A stretch of DNA of 64,000 nucleotides. Source: Prinsepia uniflora. Lineage: Eukaryota > Streptophyta > Magnoliopsida > Rosales > Rosaceae. Of this stretch, positions 33,633 through 45,643 are shown one piece after another (position 1 is the stretch's first letter; each line of letters opens with the position of its first letter). A program made the position numbers and the translations under genes. Location: contig CM064874.1 of NCBI GenBank assembly GCA_032719365.1, forward strand, positions 31,916,716-31,980,715, in the 5' to 3' direction. The notes beneath the pieces are model-generated. The model saw only the letters and a list, made by a program, of their open reading frames with translations, searched no databases and was not told where the DNA came from.

Positions 33633-34870
33633 CGCCCGTACCTCGCACTGAGCCACTCGGGATCCTCTCTGTCCCTTTTATAACCATAACCTTCACTAGA
33701 GCGTGGCAAGTGTGCCAACACCCAATGTCAACATTTCATTCTGCGATCGAACTCAGCCGTCACCCAGTCGAATCCAGAATCACTGTTCATACTGTGTGTC
33801 ACTTACGCACCTCGTATCATAGTCACGACTGACGAATCCCATTGTCACAATCGTCACGGCAACCTGATTCCATCCAACTCGATAAGACTCGACTACATCC
33901 ATCGATAGCAGCGTCTGTCACAACCTCGTGCAGACCAATTTCACAGCCACTTAGCTATCGAGACTCTCAAACCATGCGGTAGTCGACCGCCGATACCAAC
34001 TACTCCACACGTAACATCCAACGATCGGTCCACCTCTGAATTCGATCACAACTACCACACTTTTGGTAACTTGTCCAATCAATCACCTACTAGGGTTATC
34101 ACAAACCCGACTGCCCACTGCAGCTCAACCATCCTGACTGATCCATTGCTCTCGACCCCGAAGAGCCGTCGTACTCCACTATTGGTACCAACCCAGCCAA
34201 TAACTACAGTCTGAGGATCTCGTCCTCTAGTAACTCTACGGCTCTCAGCCGCTAGTCTTCATAAGAATTGGTCGTACTCCGGGTCAAATACTGCACAAGC
34301 GCTACGTGCGCAAATGCATCCTATCGCGTCATACCACATCTACTCCAGCATCCATTGCCAGTCGGCATCCTCTGTCAGTTGTCATCCCTTCAGGATTCGA
34401 CACACTGAAACATGGCAACACATGCCAAAAAGAATCACACGTTCCTATTCCCAACCATCGTAAGTGTAGTCGTACCGGGTCATCGTAAACTGGGTGACCT
34501 TGACCTCAGACCACACTGTATGACTCCGTACATCCTCTATCTGATACGACCATTGTCTAGCGGTCACGACTCTCAAGTCATCATACTGTGTCTACCAGTA
34601 AGCACAGTCCTATCCACCGGTAACACCATGGCTCTAAGCTGTTATCTTTCACACAAATTCTGATCCTACTCAGGATCCACTTCCTCGAAACACGTGGCAT
34701 TCCGTGCCAATCGAACCTCAACTATCGTGTCACGTGCCAAACACCATCTAACTAAGGTTCAGTTCTAAAGAATCCTCGTACTAATGCCCTAGCTACCAGG
34801 TTGATGACAGACTATTACTACCTCAGAGACATCACAACCTCGACCTGCGCGTACTCCACGAGCAAAACAC

Positions 34871-34896
34871 ACTCTGATACCAACTGGTATCAGAGT
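34871..34896. repeat. Primer-site palindrome in E2
   Basis: ACTCTGATACCA and TGGTATCAGAGT face each other around 2 bases, a perfect 12-bp inverted repeat of a primer-site-like sequence, about 28 bases from the presumed working primer site (34924-34935). Confidence 0.8.
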
Positions 34897-34923
34897 ACTA
34901 TGAGTATCAAATGAGCCTGCCTT

Positions 34924-34935
34924 GCTCTGATACTA
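34924..34935 (-). promoter_or_regulatory. E2 primer binding site
   Basis: Minus-strand TAGTATCAGAGC, one base from the initiator-Met tRNA site TGGTATCAGAGC, three bases from the LTR end at 34939. Confidence 0.7.
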
Positions 34936-34938
34936 ACT

Positions 34939-37900
34939 TGTCACGACCGGTCCCAAACCCCCGGGATTAACGTGGGACCTGCCTGATCCCGTCTGACACG
35001 AAGTGTCAGACCAGGGAAAATTCCATCTCTAGCCCTTACCGGGGCTATCATAGTGCATCAGGATCGTAGGAGGAGGGGAGTGATGTCTCGTCTCTACTGC
35101 AGATCGCATCCGCGATCAACCTGAAAGGCACTAAAACACGAAAACTGGGATTGGATAAAATAAACATTTCATTTAAAAACACTTTCGCTTAAAGACATTT
35201 ATGCCCTTCAATAAAACCATATGCATGCATTCAAAAACCGTTTATCAAAATGTTCATAAAATCATTTCATTTATCAAACATAATCTCAAAATCATTCAAG
35301 GGTTCATGCCCGGCCCCATAAACAATCATGACCCATAAATCCATTTGGGTCCCCGACCCAAAATCACAAAAACCCTTAAGTCAAATCACTAGGGACTCAG
35401 CCCAAATCTCGTCACGTGGGTCTCAGCCCAAAACCATTCTCAAAACATCGAATACGGGGTCTCTGCCCCAAATCACTTTCTAAATCATCAAACACAGAAC
35501 ACGGGGTCTCCGCCCCAAAATCACTTTTTGTAAAACCTCATACGTACTCGTACGTATAACCCATCCTAGGCACTTCCGGAAAAGATGCCAACTCGGGGCA
35601 CACAGCCCCTAGGGAACACATCCCCGATATAATCACGATATCAATCTTTATACTAGTGTGCACACTACTCGGGGTCTCCCTTCGAGTCTTCTTCCAGGAA
35701 TCTCCATCTGGGAGGCTCAATCACTGGATCTAGTCCGAGCTCTCTCTAGATCTAGTCCACACATCTCTCCTGAAACTAGTCCGGGACCACATCAAGTAAC
35801 CTCCACTCCTGGAACGGGATCCCTATGGGGATACCCACTCTGGTCTGTGGATCGTGACTCTCCAAGTCGACGCTGGAGGAGACCATATAATAATATGGAG
35901 GGTTCATAATCATTTTCAAATTGCTCTTTTCTTTCTTTCTCAAATCACTTTTCAATTGGGTTTCAAACCCGATTCATCTCAATAGGATTCCTCGAATCCA
36001 ATTCAAAACCATTTCACAGGCCTCGGCCTAAATCCTCAGTTCAACTGGTACTCATGCCCGAATTCTCATTTCACAATTCGAACTGGGACTTAAGCCCGAT
36101 GTTACAATCAATTGGGCCCTAGGCCCGAAATCATTACTCAACAGGACCTCACGTCCGATTTCCCAACCAACGGGGCCTTAAGCCCAATATCTCAACTAAA
36201 TGGGTCTCAGGCCCGATATCATAAATCAACGGGGCATCAAGCCCGATAGTAACACTAACTGGGCCTCAAACCCGAATCGGAAACCAACTGGACCCTCGGT
36301 CCGATCATATAGCTCAAATGGACCCTAGGTCCGATTCCTCGTCAATTCAAATGGACTCCAAGTTCGAGATTTGTAAATCAAAGGGGGTCTCATGCCAGAT
36401 TTCCTATTTCCAAATCCAAAATCCGTTTATTAAACCCTCGTTGAAAACATGGTACGCAAACGTACGACATAAAGTCGAAAACCTCGAAAAACTTGCAAAT
36501 ATGTCGATCCTAAGCTACCACAATCAAATGCACTCAAGGCATCACAAAATATATTCTAAAACAATTATGAAACATTTATGCAGGCATTGAATTCGAAAGA
36601 AGGGTCCACTCACAGACCGTCCGAAGCCGTGCCTCGATACACACGCCATAACCGTCTCCCAGGTCAACCGTCGCCTCCGGGATTCTCGAACCTGTCCAAA
36701 TTAATTTAGAGGGTTACTAACTACCTAAATAACCCCTCACTAAAGTCCTGTAATTTTCCCGATTTTCTAACTATTTTTAGACGCGAACATAAACCTTCGG
36801 ACGTCCCGAACTATATTGAAACAGTGTCCGATTGACACGAAACCAGTCTCAAAATGTTCGTTACATCGAATAGATGAAATAACATGTTGGACACTTCCCC
36901 AAAAGATTGGACACGTGCCCTCACGCGCCCATGATAGGTCCTGCTCGTGGGCCTCACGCTCCAGGACTATTCATCTTCTTCCTCACGCAATCGACCGGTC
37001 CGACCGGTTTTCTGTGCACGCCAGTCCAGCTGGATCGGCGTGACCGGTCCGGCCCTCCTACTCCCTCATTTTTCGTCCAATCTAAACCAATCCCTAACAC
37101 TAGTTAAAAACCATTAAAACCCAAGGTTTCAAAACTTGGTTCACAATCCAAGTTTTCCAAAACCTCCCCCACGGTGTCTAGACCTCCAATCTTCCTCAAA
37201 ATCATTCTAATACTCTCCTACTAACCCATTTAACTCAAAACAATCCATAAAAACGGTCCATAATACAAAGAATCGAAAAATGGATTAAATCGGTTAAACC
37301 CGATTACCTTTCAGGTTTTTGGCCTCCGCCGTGCACGGTGGCTCCATCCTGGCCGGCCACCATCATCCACCGTACTCTCCTCACTCTCTGGTCCTCTCAG
37401 TCATGATCAAATAGGGTTGGGTTGGATTTGGGTGAAGGTTGGGTGAGATTGGGTTTGGACGGGTTTGGTTGCACGAACAAGGAAATGGAGATGATATGCA
37501 TGAATGTAAAGGAAGGGCCAGTGGATGGGTGACACTTGTCACTCATCCATTGGTCCCTGACAATTTTCTTGGGCCCCACATAGGACAAAACTCACGCCAT
37601 CTCGAAAAAATGTGCAATAGTACTTTCGTACTTCCTTGAACCTTAACTTCTCCGTCGAACGTCCGAATTCGACGTGCCGCCTGTCTACGGATTGGTATCG
37701 TCCCGATCTACGTAACAGTCTTCGGCTCTCGGCCATTGGACTTCCCGGGTCAAAAGTCAACTTTTGCCCAATTTACCAAAATGCCCTTGAACTTCCGAAC
37801 GTCAAAACTTCCTCCTCGAACGTCGGAATCGAGCGTGCCACCTGTCTATGAACTCGTGACGTCACGAACTACGTCAAGTCATCGGCCAAATTCCATTTGA

Positions 37901-38053
37901 CCGCCGGAATGAAAAGTCAACGATTTGCCCATTCCAAGGGTAAAATCATCATTTCGCCCGAACGTTCGCAAATCCTCGTCTAATCTCTTATTAGTCTTGC
38001 TAATCCGTCATTAATTCTTAATTAATCCCGTTAATTCGGGACTGGTCGTCACA
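34939..38053 (-). repeat. Right LTR of E2 (5' LTR in element sense), 3115 bp
   Basis: Begins TGTCACGACCGG and ends GACTGGTCGTCACA, followed by the TAGTG target duplication. Carries the GGGCC minisatellite at 36040-36400. It has no counterpart of the 29061 insert and so serves as the empty-site reference for it. Confidence 0.87.
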
Positions 38054-38058
38054 TAGTG

Positions 38059-38174
38059 GATAAACAACTAACTAATCCTTAACAAGATTGTATTTTACTT
38101 AAAAGGTTGAATATGATTATTCTTTATTCTTAGGTCCCTCCATTATTTTTTAGCGATGCATGTTTATTGTCGTC
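38059..38174. other. Short host spacer between E2 and the LINE tail
   Basis: About 115 bases of AT-rich sequence without features, ending at the LINE poly-A (seen as poly-T on this strand). Confidence 0.5.
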
Positions 38175-40496
38175 TTTTTTTTTTGAGAAAAGAAATTCAC
38201 TGATTAAGAAGAAGAGTGCAGTGATTGGATGAACCATAAATCGGTGTCTGGGGCCTTATCAAAACCCTCATAAAAAATCCAGTTAGTTTGGAATAAATCC
38301 GATGACGAAAAAAAGAGTACTATCTTCCCTCTTCCCTTCCCACACCCCACAAAAAAAAAGTGCAAAAAAAACTAGGCAATTAACCTCCGAGATCCCTCTC
38401 TAAGAACAAAAGCAGCCACAGCAGAAACATAAGCCCCCATATGGTACTCTGTTTGATGAGTCGTCCCTCTTAGGAAAGCCTATGAGCCACATAATGTGCA
38501 GTTCGAGGCACACAAGCAAGCTACTCCAAAGGAATCTGAGTTACTTCCATCAAAGCCACGACTTCTCTAGCTAGCAAACCAACCAGTGTCCAAAGACGTT
38601 GAGCCAATTTGACGGTACTAACTGTTTGCATGGAGTCTGCCTCCATCATTGCCCCTTGAACACCCAACCACTGCAATTGTAATAGACCGCGCTTCACCGC
38701 TGCTCCGTTGCAACAACCGACCCTCCAAAAGGACCCGGGCTCGAGAACATGGCTAGAAAGGTCCCTCCCGCATCCCCCAATACTTTTCCCAAGCCTTGTA
38801 AGAGGTTGTCTTTACAAACCACAACATCAAAATTGAGTTTAACCACCCCCTCAATTGTTTTAGTCCACTTGGCACCCTGCATTAACAAAGCCCCTATCCA
38901 GACCTATTGCAAATAAGCAAATTCCATGTGAGTAGCCATAGCTACTTCATACATCTCATCAACCTTCTGAAAACTGCATGTTTTCTCCAGTTCCAAGCAT
39001 GCCAATAGATGAAAGAAAATTGCTCTAATTGAGTAATGGACAGTTTAAAAACAATAAAACCACATAGATCAATAAAAGTGCTAATGATGGGGAACCCAGC
39101 CACTGGGAGGGTAGACAACCTCCATACTTTCTGACTCCATTTACAATCCCATAGTGCAGGAAACGCATCCTCAACTTTCTTTCCACTTTGATAGAAAAAA
39201 CCTGAGGCAGTCACCCTTCTGTTGAACAAATTTTGAGCTGCCCGCCAACAAAAATATTTCAACTTAATGAGGACCTTCATTTTCCAAATATGCTTAGAAA
39301 ACATAGCACTCTAACTAATAGTGGAACATTCACCTCTCTCTTCTGCCCCTAACTCCCCCATAACGAGAGCGATATGGTACCCATATGTAACCGTATACTT
39401 GTCATGCTTTGAGTAAAATCAATATTGTCCATCAACAAACATGGTCTGGGATGGTAAGACAATACTGCAAATGTCTCCAATGTCTTCCTCACAAAACACA
39501 TCCTTAAGGAGCTCCTTATTCCAGCCCCCCTAAAGTTTGAGAAGGGACGAGACCAATGCATTAACCGGGAGCCCGCAATTCAAAATAGGTCTCATCGAAC
39601 CACAGTAATCAAATTACTAGTGCCAACCAAACAAATCAATCCATGTTCTATCATTTCCCTGTCTAAGATAATATACCTCCACAATAGAGAGAACGCCAGG
39701 CCTACTTCAGCCTCAATAAGATCCTGATCATTAATAACGACCTTTCATCATTCCAGCCACCAGAGAACCAAGCTGTTCTATTAGCCGCCATGCTTGCTTA
39801 GAAACCATAGCCTGCGTAAGCAGCTTAAAGTTTTTGAAACCCAACCACCCCTAGTTTTAGGGCTCAAGAGTCTGTCCCATCACATTCAATGTATACTTTT
39901 CCTACCTAGATTATTCCACCAGAATTTGGCAATCTCATCAGATAAATCATGGCATATGGATTTTGGGAAATGGAACACACTTATCGAATAAGTGGGTAGG
40001 GCCTGAGTAATAACCTTAACTAACACTTCCTTCCAATCAATGGACAACAATTTGGCATTCCATATAGCAAGCCTATTTTGGAGCACATCTCTTACCTGTC
40101 CAAACATCTTCCGTTTATTTCGACTGGTTACTATAGGGAGACCAAGATATTTCACATGATTATCAACTAGCTGAATGCCCAACAAATTAGATATCGGTCG
40201 TTTTAAAATTGGATCAGTACCCTAAGGCTAAAACAGACAGTAGACTTCTCAAAATTAATAAGTTGTTCCGAGACCTTCTCATACTCCATCAAAACCAGCA
40301 AGAGCTGATGACACTAACTAAGCCAGAAATTGCAAAATAGAAGGCCATCATCCACAAAAAAAGAGATGGAAGAAAGAGGGAGCTCCTAGGGAAATAACTA
40401 CTCCATTAATTCCCCATTCCCGCTGAACCTTGGATAACAAAGCAAAAATAGGTACAGAGATAACGGGTCTCCCTATCGGAGGCCCCTAGTGGGCAC
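38175..40496 (-). pseudogene. L1-type LINE ORF2, 3' part (RT catalytic core, zinc-binding, RNase H)
   Basis: Minus-strand order: GLR-stop-GDPLSLYLF (about 40484), the catalytic aspartate pair as FVDD (40348-40359), then 40185-39886 KYLGLPIVTSRNKRKMFG, IWNAKLLSIDWKEVLVK, ALPTYSISVFHFPKSICHDL, FWWN. Next comes the zinc-binding region (39304-39130, WKMKVLIKLKYFCWRAAQNL, ALWDC), an RNase H-like end (38888-38694, KLNFDVV, GLGKVLGDAGGTFLA), and a poly-A tail seen as poly-T at 38175-38184. Many stops and frameshifts make it dead. The QGDP glutamine is TAG. This is the 3' end of a LINE whose remaining pieces lie at 41055, 45293 and 53465. Confidence 0.85.
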
Positions 40497-41054
40497 TAAG
40501 GGTGGTATTTTTTGACACGACTCAAAATCCGCACAAGATTTATCTAGGTCAACCTGTACAATTAAACTTTCGGGTGATTTTCAATCCAACTCGTTATGAC
40601 CCGTTTAATAAACGGGTGGGTTTCGAGTCAACCTGTTAACCCGTATAATGACCTGTTAACCCGTTTAATAAATGGGTAGATTTCGGGTTAACAGGATAAC
40701 CCGTATATTGGCTTATATATTGACCCATTTAATAAATGTGTTATTACTAACTAATATATCTACCTATTTACCTACCTAAATACCTATTAAATCTTATAAT
40801 TTAAATAGGTCAAACTTGTTAAACAGGTTAAACGGATCAAACGGGTCATAAATTAATTGGATTTTGAGTACGACCTGTTTATTAAATGGGTTACACAGGT
40901 TACGCAGGTCATTAACAGATCGGGTTCAAGTTGGACATTTTTTACACGATTATTGAACAAGTCGGGTTCGGGTTGAGCATAAATAGGTAAAACAGAGTTC
41001 ATGATACGACACGAACCCAACACGACACGACTCATTGCCACCTCTAGTGGGCAC
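40489..41054. mobile_element. Non-autonomous hAT element in the LINE RT domain
   Basis: Element 40497-41046 (550 bp) starts TAAGGGTGGTA and ends TGCCACCTCTA, short inverted ends of hAT type, inside a perfect 8-bp target duplication GTGGGCAC (40489-40496 and 41047-41054). Inside are many CCCGTTTAATAAACGGGT-type palindromes and a CGACACGAC end. No transposase frame. Removing it rejoins LINE codons (HIVPT to RGLR). Confidence 0.88.
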
Positions 41055-41351
41055 AATATGTCTAGTTGCATATCCACTAACCTAAATTGAGTAAATAACA
41101 GTAGTCACGCAATTCATAAGCAACTGAACAAAGCTTTCATTAAACCTAGTTTTCTGAGCATTCCTTCCAAATAGGGTCAATCCACTTAGTCATAAACCTT
41201 CGACATTTGCAACTTAAGGATCATTTTCTTTAACTTACTAGTGCGACACCTTCAGACTTCAGGACTAGTTTCAAATGCTTCCAGTATGTTTTCAGTAATT
41301 AACCAAAGGGAACGAAGGCACTCAGGTAATCTAAGATTACTTTAGGCATCA
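41055..41351 (-). pseudogene. LINE ORF2 piece (RT fingers/palm)
   Basis: Minus strand reads LDYLSAFVP, then LITENILEAFETS, ILKLQMSKVYD (the first catalytic Asp region), MLRKLGFNESFVQLLMNCVT and VSGYATRHIVPT, which runs into the 38175-40496 piece once the hAT element is removed. Bounded on the right by the CATCA target duplication of E3. Confidence 0.8.
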
Positions 41352-44300
41352 TGACAGGTACTACCCCAGAAAATACCTTGAAATGCATGCCTAATCCTGC
41401 TACCGTATGACACCTTAAAAGAAATTCCAAAAGTGCCGTAGGACTTGACTCCTAAACAAAAATTGTTAGACAAGGGATCAACCAAAAACAGTCGCTCTCC
41501 AGGAGTCACCGCCCACACCACTCATTTACCCTAGAAATGAGGTAAACTCGGTTTAATAACCCTGACCTCAATCATAACCCATGGTAATAATTTATCCCTA
41601 TCGTCGTTTGCCATATAACGATCCCACGCACCGCCACACGTTGGTGAAAATGCGACCAGACATCCCATGCACCCCCACGTGGTGGGAATAGTGTCCACAC
41701 GAACCCAAGTGCACTAACTCAATGCTGATGTGGCACTACTACGTGGCACCCTGGCATATTACCACGTGGCATTTGACACCTGCTACGTGACCAGACACCC
41801 TACCATGTGTCACGCTGACACCCTCCCATGTCATCATGATGTGATGTCACACTGACATCACCGCCCCGTTAGAGTAGACGACTGGCACCGCCACACATTG
41901 TCGTCTAGTTCAACTGGAAACCGCCATTAACTGTCAAATTTGGAGCTTTTTTCCAAAATTCCCAAATCTTGAGCAAATCTAATGTTCTTCACACCAAAAT
42001 CCATCTACTCGACATAAGGAACTCAAATCCAACCTCATATTTAAGAAAGCTTACTTGGTATGACTGTAATATCATTGTTAAGATTCAAGTCCTAAACCCT
42101 CCCTTAGTCCACCATCCTTGATGGAGCTCTAACCTTGAATCTTGTACCAAAACACTCCTTAGGCCGTGGTCACTCCATGTATGGCCTTAGATCGATCCAA
42201 TTTGACCCAAAACTAGGTCGATGGTAATGAGTGGGCACGTCGGTTGAATCGCATGGAGAGAGAAAGGGGAGAGAAAATATCTGGCCAATCCAAGAAAAAG
42301 AGATATTGCACCCTTAATTATACCCTGGACCTTCCAAAATTACCATTTTTCCCTTCTCATTTCAGACTGGTAATTTTTCATTCCCGAATTTTGATTTCCG
42401 CATATGGCTTGTCCACAAATTGTGGAGCTTGAGACCTACGCATCGATCAAAGGAAAACATCCACAGGCCTTTCCCAAAAAAAGTTGGCCAACAGACCCCT
42501 CCAATGCAAAAGACAAAACAGACATTTTCTTCCAAAATTCCCAAAAATGACCCTAATTTCCAGTCCAGATCGTTACAATTTACCCATCTTAAAGAAATTT
42601 TATCTTCGAAATTTACATGTGCAAGTCAAAAGTCAACCGCATGCAATCTCTCGGTGCCCTTGTGTCACTATAGACATGATTCCAAATTATGCGCCAAGTC
42701 GGACGGTGCTAAGGTATAATGTGAGTGGGCAAAACTAGTTATAAAACCATGCATGCATAAAACCATTAAATAATAAGCGGATTTAAAACAAGAACATCAT
42801 GTACTTGGGACCCACGAAAACAATGCAATGCATAACAAATACCCATGGCCCACATTTCCCTACAATCCCCGGTTATAACACCTTTCTGAAAACCTCTGGA
42901 TACAATAACAAACATACTCAAACCTCTCCTCACTAATCCAACTGGCTCATCCCATGTACTACGCGTAGACAATCACGGATCCCATTGAGTCCAACCCGTC
43001 TGCACGTGTGAAGTCTAACTTCGCCGACATCCAAGTCGATCTCTGAGAATCTCAAGAGTTCAAGCCCGTCGGCACATGTGGTGTCCAACTCCATCTACGT
43101 CTGAGTTCCATATCTCATACTACGCGTAGACACCACGAAATCTACAGAGTCCAACTCTGTCTGCATCCAAGTCCATATTCGGGATTCTCCGAAGTCCAAC
43201 TCCGGAATAACAATCAAAAATACATTTTAACCTTCTTTTGAAATACCCACAAATGCCCTAAATATTTGCAACCCGGGCTTGAGCCTAAAATCCAATTTTC
43301 TCCAAAGACCACCATAACCTGTGTCCAGAAAACAACATCACGAATATATATTCTAAAACCAGGCATTTATCCAAAAAAAAACATTTAGAATCATATATTC
43401 AAACCATTGCAATCCAAACCATGAAATAAAACCATATAAATATATAAATATGTATGGATTACATATATTAAACAAACTATCCACTCACCATACACACAAC
43501 AGTCACACTCCAAATTGCACCAACCAATGGAATTCTTGAACCAACATCACCCGGTTCGCTCTAATATCAAATTGACAGGACCCACCCCAGAAAATACCTC
43601 AAAATTCATGTCCAATCATACTCCCATCTGACACCCTAAGCATAATCCCAAAAGTGCCCTAGGACTTGACTCCTAAATCAAAACCGACAGATAAAGGATA
43701 AAACAACAATAGTCGTTCTCCAACGGTCGCTGCCCATATCACTAACTGACCCTGGAAGCCAGATAAACCTGGTACAATAACCCCCACCTCAGTCATGACC
43801 CATGGCAACAATTTATCCCCATTGTCGTTAACTTCTTCGATTAATAGCCATGCCTAGCTGGTAACCCATTAGCTCCATTGCCTTTGTTCGATCTCTTACC
43901 AAAAACTCGACTCACACTAGAGTTCCCTTTAGGTACCCTAACTTCCCTGGAGAGCCAACCTACAGTCCCGACTCATCTAGAGTCCCTATCCGACATCCCA
44001 ACTCATCTAGAGTATACCTCAAAAAATACCATGTATAGTCCGAACCCGGTGGTAGTTTATACTCATTCTAGAGTATCGTGCGTCCTAATACACCTACTAG
44101 TGTCCAAACGCCCTAATTAATGAACTAATAAGTCCACAGAACCTTAGAAGTATGCTGTTACTTAGACACCCATTATCCTCGGTCTAAAACTAACCCTGAA
44201 CAAGGTAAACAAATATGGAATTGCGTGAATGGGCTCCAAACAGCCCTGAAAGCACCAAAAACGAATCTAGAATGTTGAAAACCTAGGGTATGCGCTATTA

Positions 44301-44968
44301 AGGATTGTAGAATAGTCCCACATGCCCCCACACACTGACGAAAGTCCGATCGAATATCCTAAGTGCCCCCACACGTCTGGAACAGTGTCCACGAGCGCCC
44401 ATGCGTGATGACTCAATGCTGACGCAACACTAACGTGGCGCTGCCACATGTCCTGACACAGCCACGTGGCATCTGACATCTGCTACGTGGCCAAACACCT
44501 GCCACGTGTCACTCTAACACCTTGCTACATCATCATGACATCACATTAACGTCACCACCTGGCCAGAGAAGATAACCGACGCCGCTACACGCCATCATCT
44601 GACATTAACGACCGAACCTGGAGCTTTTTCCAGAAATCCCAAATCTCGACCAAGTCTAACGTTCAACACACAAAAATTCATCTACTCAATGTAAGGAACT
44701 CAAAACCAACTTCAAATTTAAGAAATCTTACCTTGATTGGTCTTAATATGGTCAAGAAGATTCAAGTCCAAAACCTTCCATCAGTCCACCGTCCCTGGTG
44801 GTGCTCCAACCTTGAACCTGGCACCAAAACACCCATTAGGCTATGTGCACTCCATTTCTGGCCAGAGATCGGTCCAATTCGACCTAGAAATGGGTCGATG
44901 GTGGTGAGTAGGCACCACGGTCAAACCGTGAGGAGAAAGAAAAGGGAGAGACAATATCTAGCCAACCC

Positions 44969-45019
<51 letters not shown>

Positions 45020-45292
45020 CACCTTTAATTATACCCTGGACTTTCCAAAATTACCGTTATGTCTTTCTCGTTTCAGATTCGTAACTTCTGTTCCCGAACT
45101 TTGATTTTTGCATGCTACCTGTCTACAAACTCGTGAGCTCGAGACCTACGCATTGGTCAAAGAAAAATATCCATGAATCTTTCCCAGAAAAATTTGACCA
45201 ACAGATCCCTACGATGCCAAGGGAAAAACCCTTATTTTCTACGATTTTTTTTGAAAATGACCCTAATTTTTAGTCTGGGTCGTTACACATCA
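41347..45292 (-). mobile_element. Long-LTR element E3, complete but old and non-coding
   Basis: LTRs at 41352-42577 (1226 bp) and 43573-45287 (1715 bp), inside a perfect 5-bp target duplication CATCA (41347-41351, 45288-45292). Both LTRs start TGACAGG and end CGTTACA on the plus strand. The minus orientation follows from a decayed primer site by 43573 (TGATATTAGAGC on the minus strand) and a purine tract beside 42577. The left LTR lacks roughly 470 bp present in the right one (about 43830-44300). The LTRs are clearly diverged, so this is older than E2. The 995-bp internal region has no coding sequence. Inserted into the LINE RT domain. Confidence 0.85.
44972..45017. repeat. AG dinucleotide microsatellite in the right E3 LTR
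   Basis: About 23 uninterrupted AG units. The corresponding place in the left LTR (about 42292-42304) has only AAAAAGAGATATTGC, so the array expanded after insertion. Confidence 0.9.
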
Positions 45293-45643
45293 CACACTTC
45301 AACCTGGTCACAATAACTTTGGAAATATTTTTATATATAACTCTACATAAAGTAATAGGCTTAAACTCAATTACCTTGGTCGGATAATCCACCATCGAAA
45401 TTAAGGAAATGAGAGTGTAAATTATATTATGAACACTTGCACCATCATCGAGCACTGCAAGGCAAAAAGAGGTGGCATCGTCCCCAACCAGGTCCCGATA
45501 ATTCTAGTAGAAAAGAGCAGGCAGCCCATCAACCCATAGAGCCTTTGTTGGAAACATATTGATAAAAATCTCCTTAAGGTCTCGACGCAAGAAAGTCCTA
45601 CTCAAATTAGTGCTCTCCCTAGCCCCCGAAAATGGTTGCACAG
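45293..45643 (-). pseudogene. LINE ORF2 piece (RT N-terminal part)
   Basis: Minus strand reads QPFSGARESTNLSRTFLRRD, LKEIFINMFPTKALWVDGLP, ALFYQNYRDLVGDD and VIEFKPITLCRVIYKNISKV, the plant LINE block usually seen as FPTKAPGPDG...FRPISLCNVIYK. It is bounded by the target duplications of E3 (left) and E4 (right) and connects in frame to both neighbouring pieces. Confidence 0.85.

Larger units (their letters stand above)
31898..34938 (-). mobile_element. Internal region of E2, non-coding
   Basis: Bounded by a polypurine tract (minus-strand AAGGGGGGAAGGT at the left edge) and the primer site at the right edge. No frame with retrotransposon motifs exists on either strand. Related to 1-2242 of E1, mainly next to the primer site. 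Contains a minisatellite at 33466-33632. Confidence 0.75.
26908..38058 (-). mobile_element. Complete long-LTR non-coding retrotransposon E2
   Basis: LTRs at 26913-31897 and 34939-38053 are flanked by a perfect 5-bp target duplication TAGTG (26908-26912 and 38054-38058). The orientation is minus: the primer site lies beside the right LTR at 34924-34935 (TAGTATCAGAGC on the minus strand, one mismatch to the initiator-Met site), and a polypurine tract AAGGGGGGAAGGT lies beside the left LTR. The 3.0-kb internal region has no gag or pol. The LTRs agree at roughly 93-97 percent by eye, so the insertion is moderately young. The left LTR is 1.9 kb longer because of a further insertion at 29061. Best described as a LARD-like passenger element. 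Confidence 0.88.
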
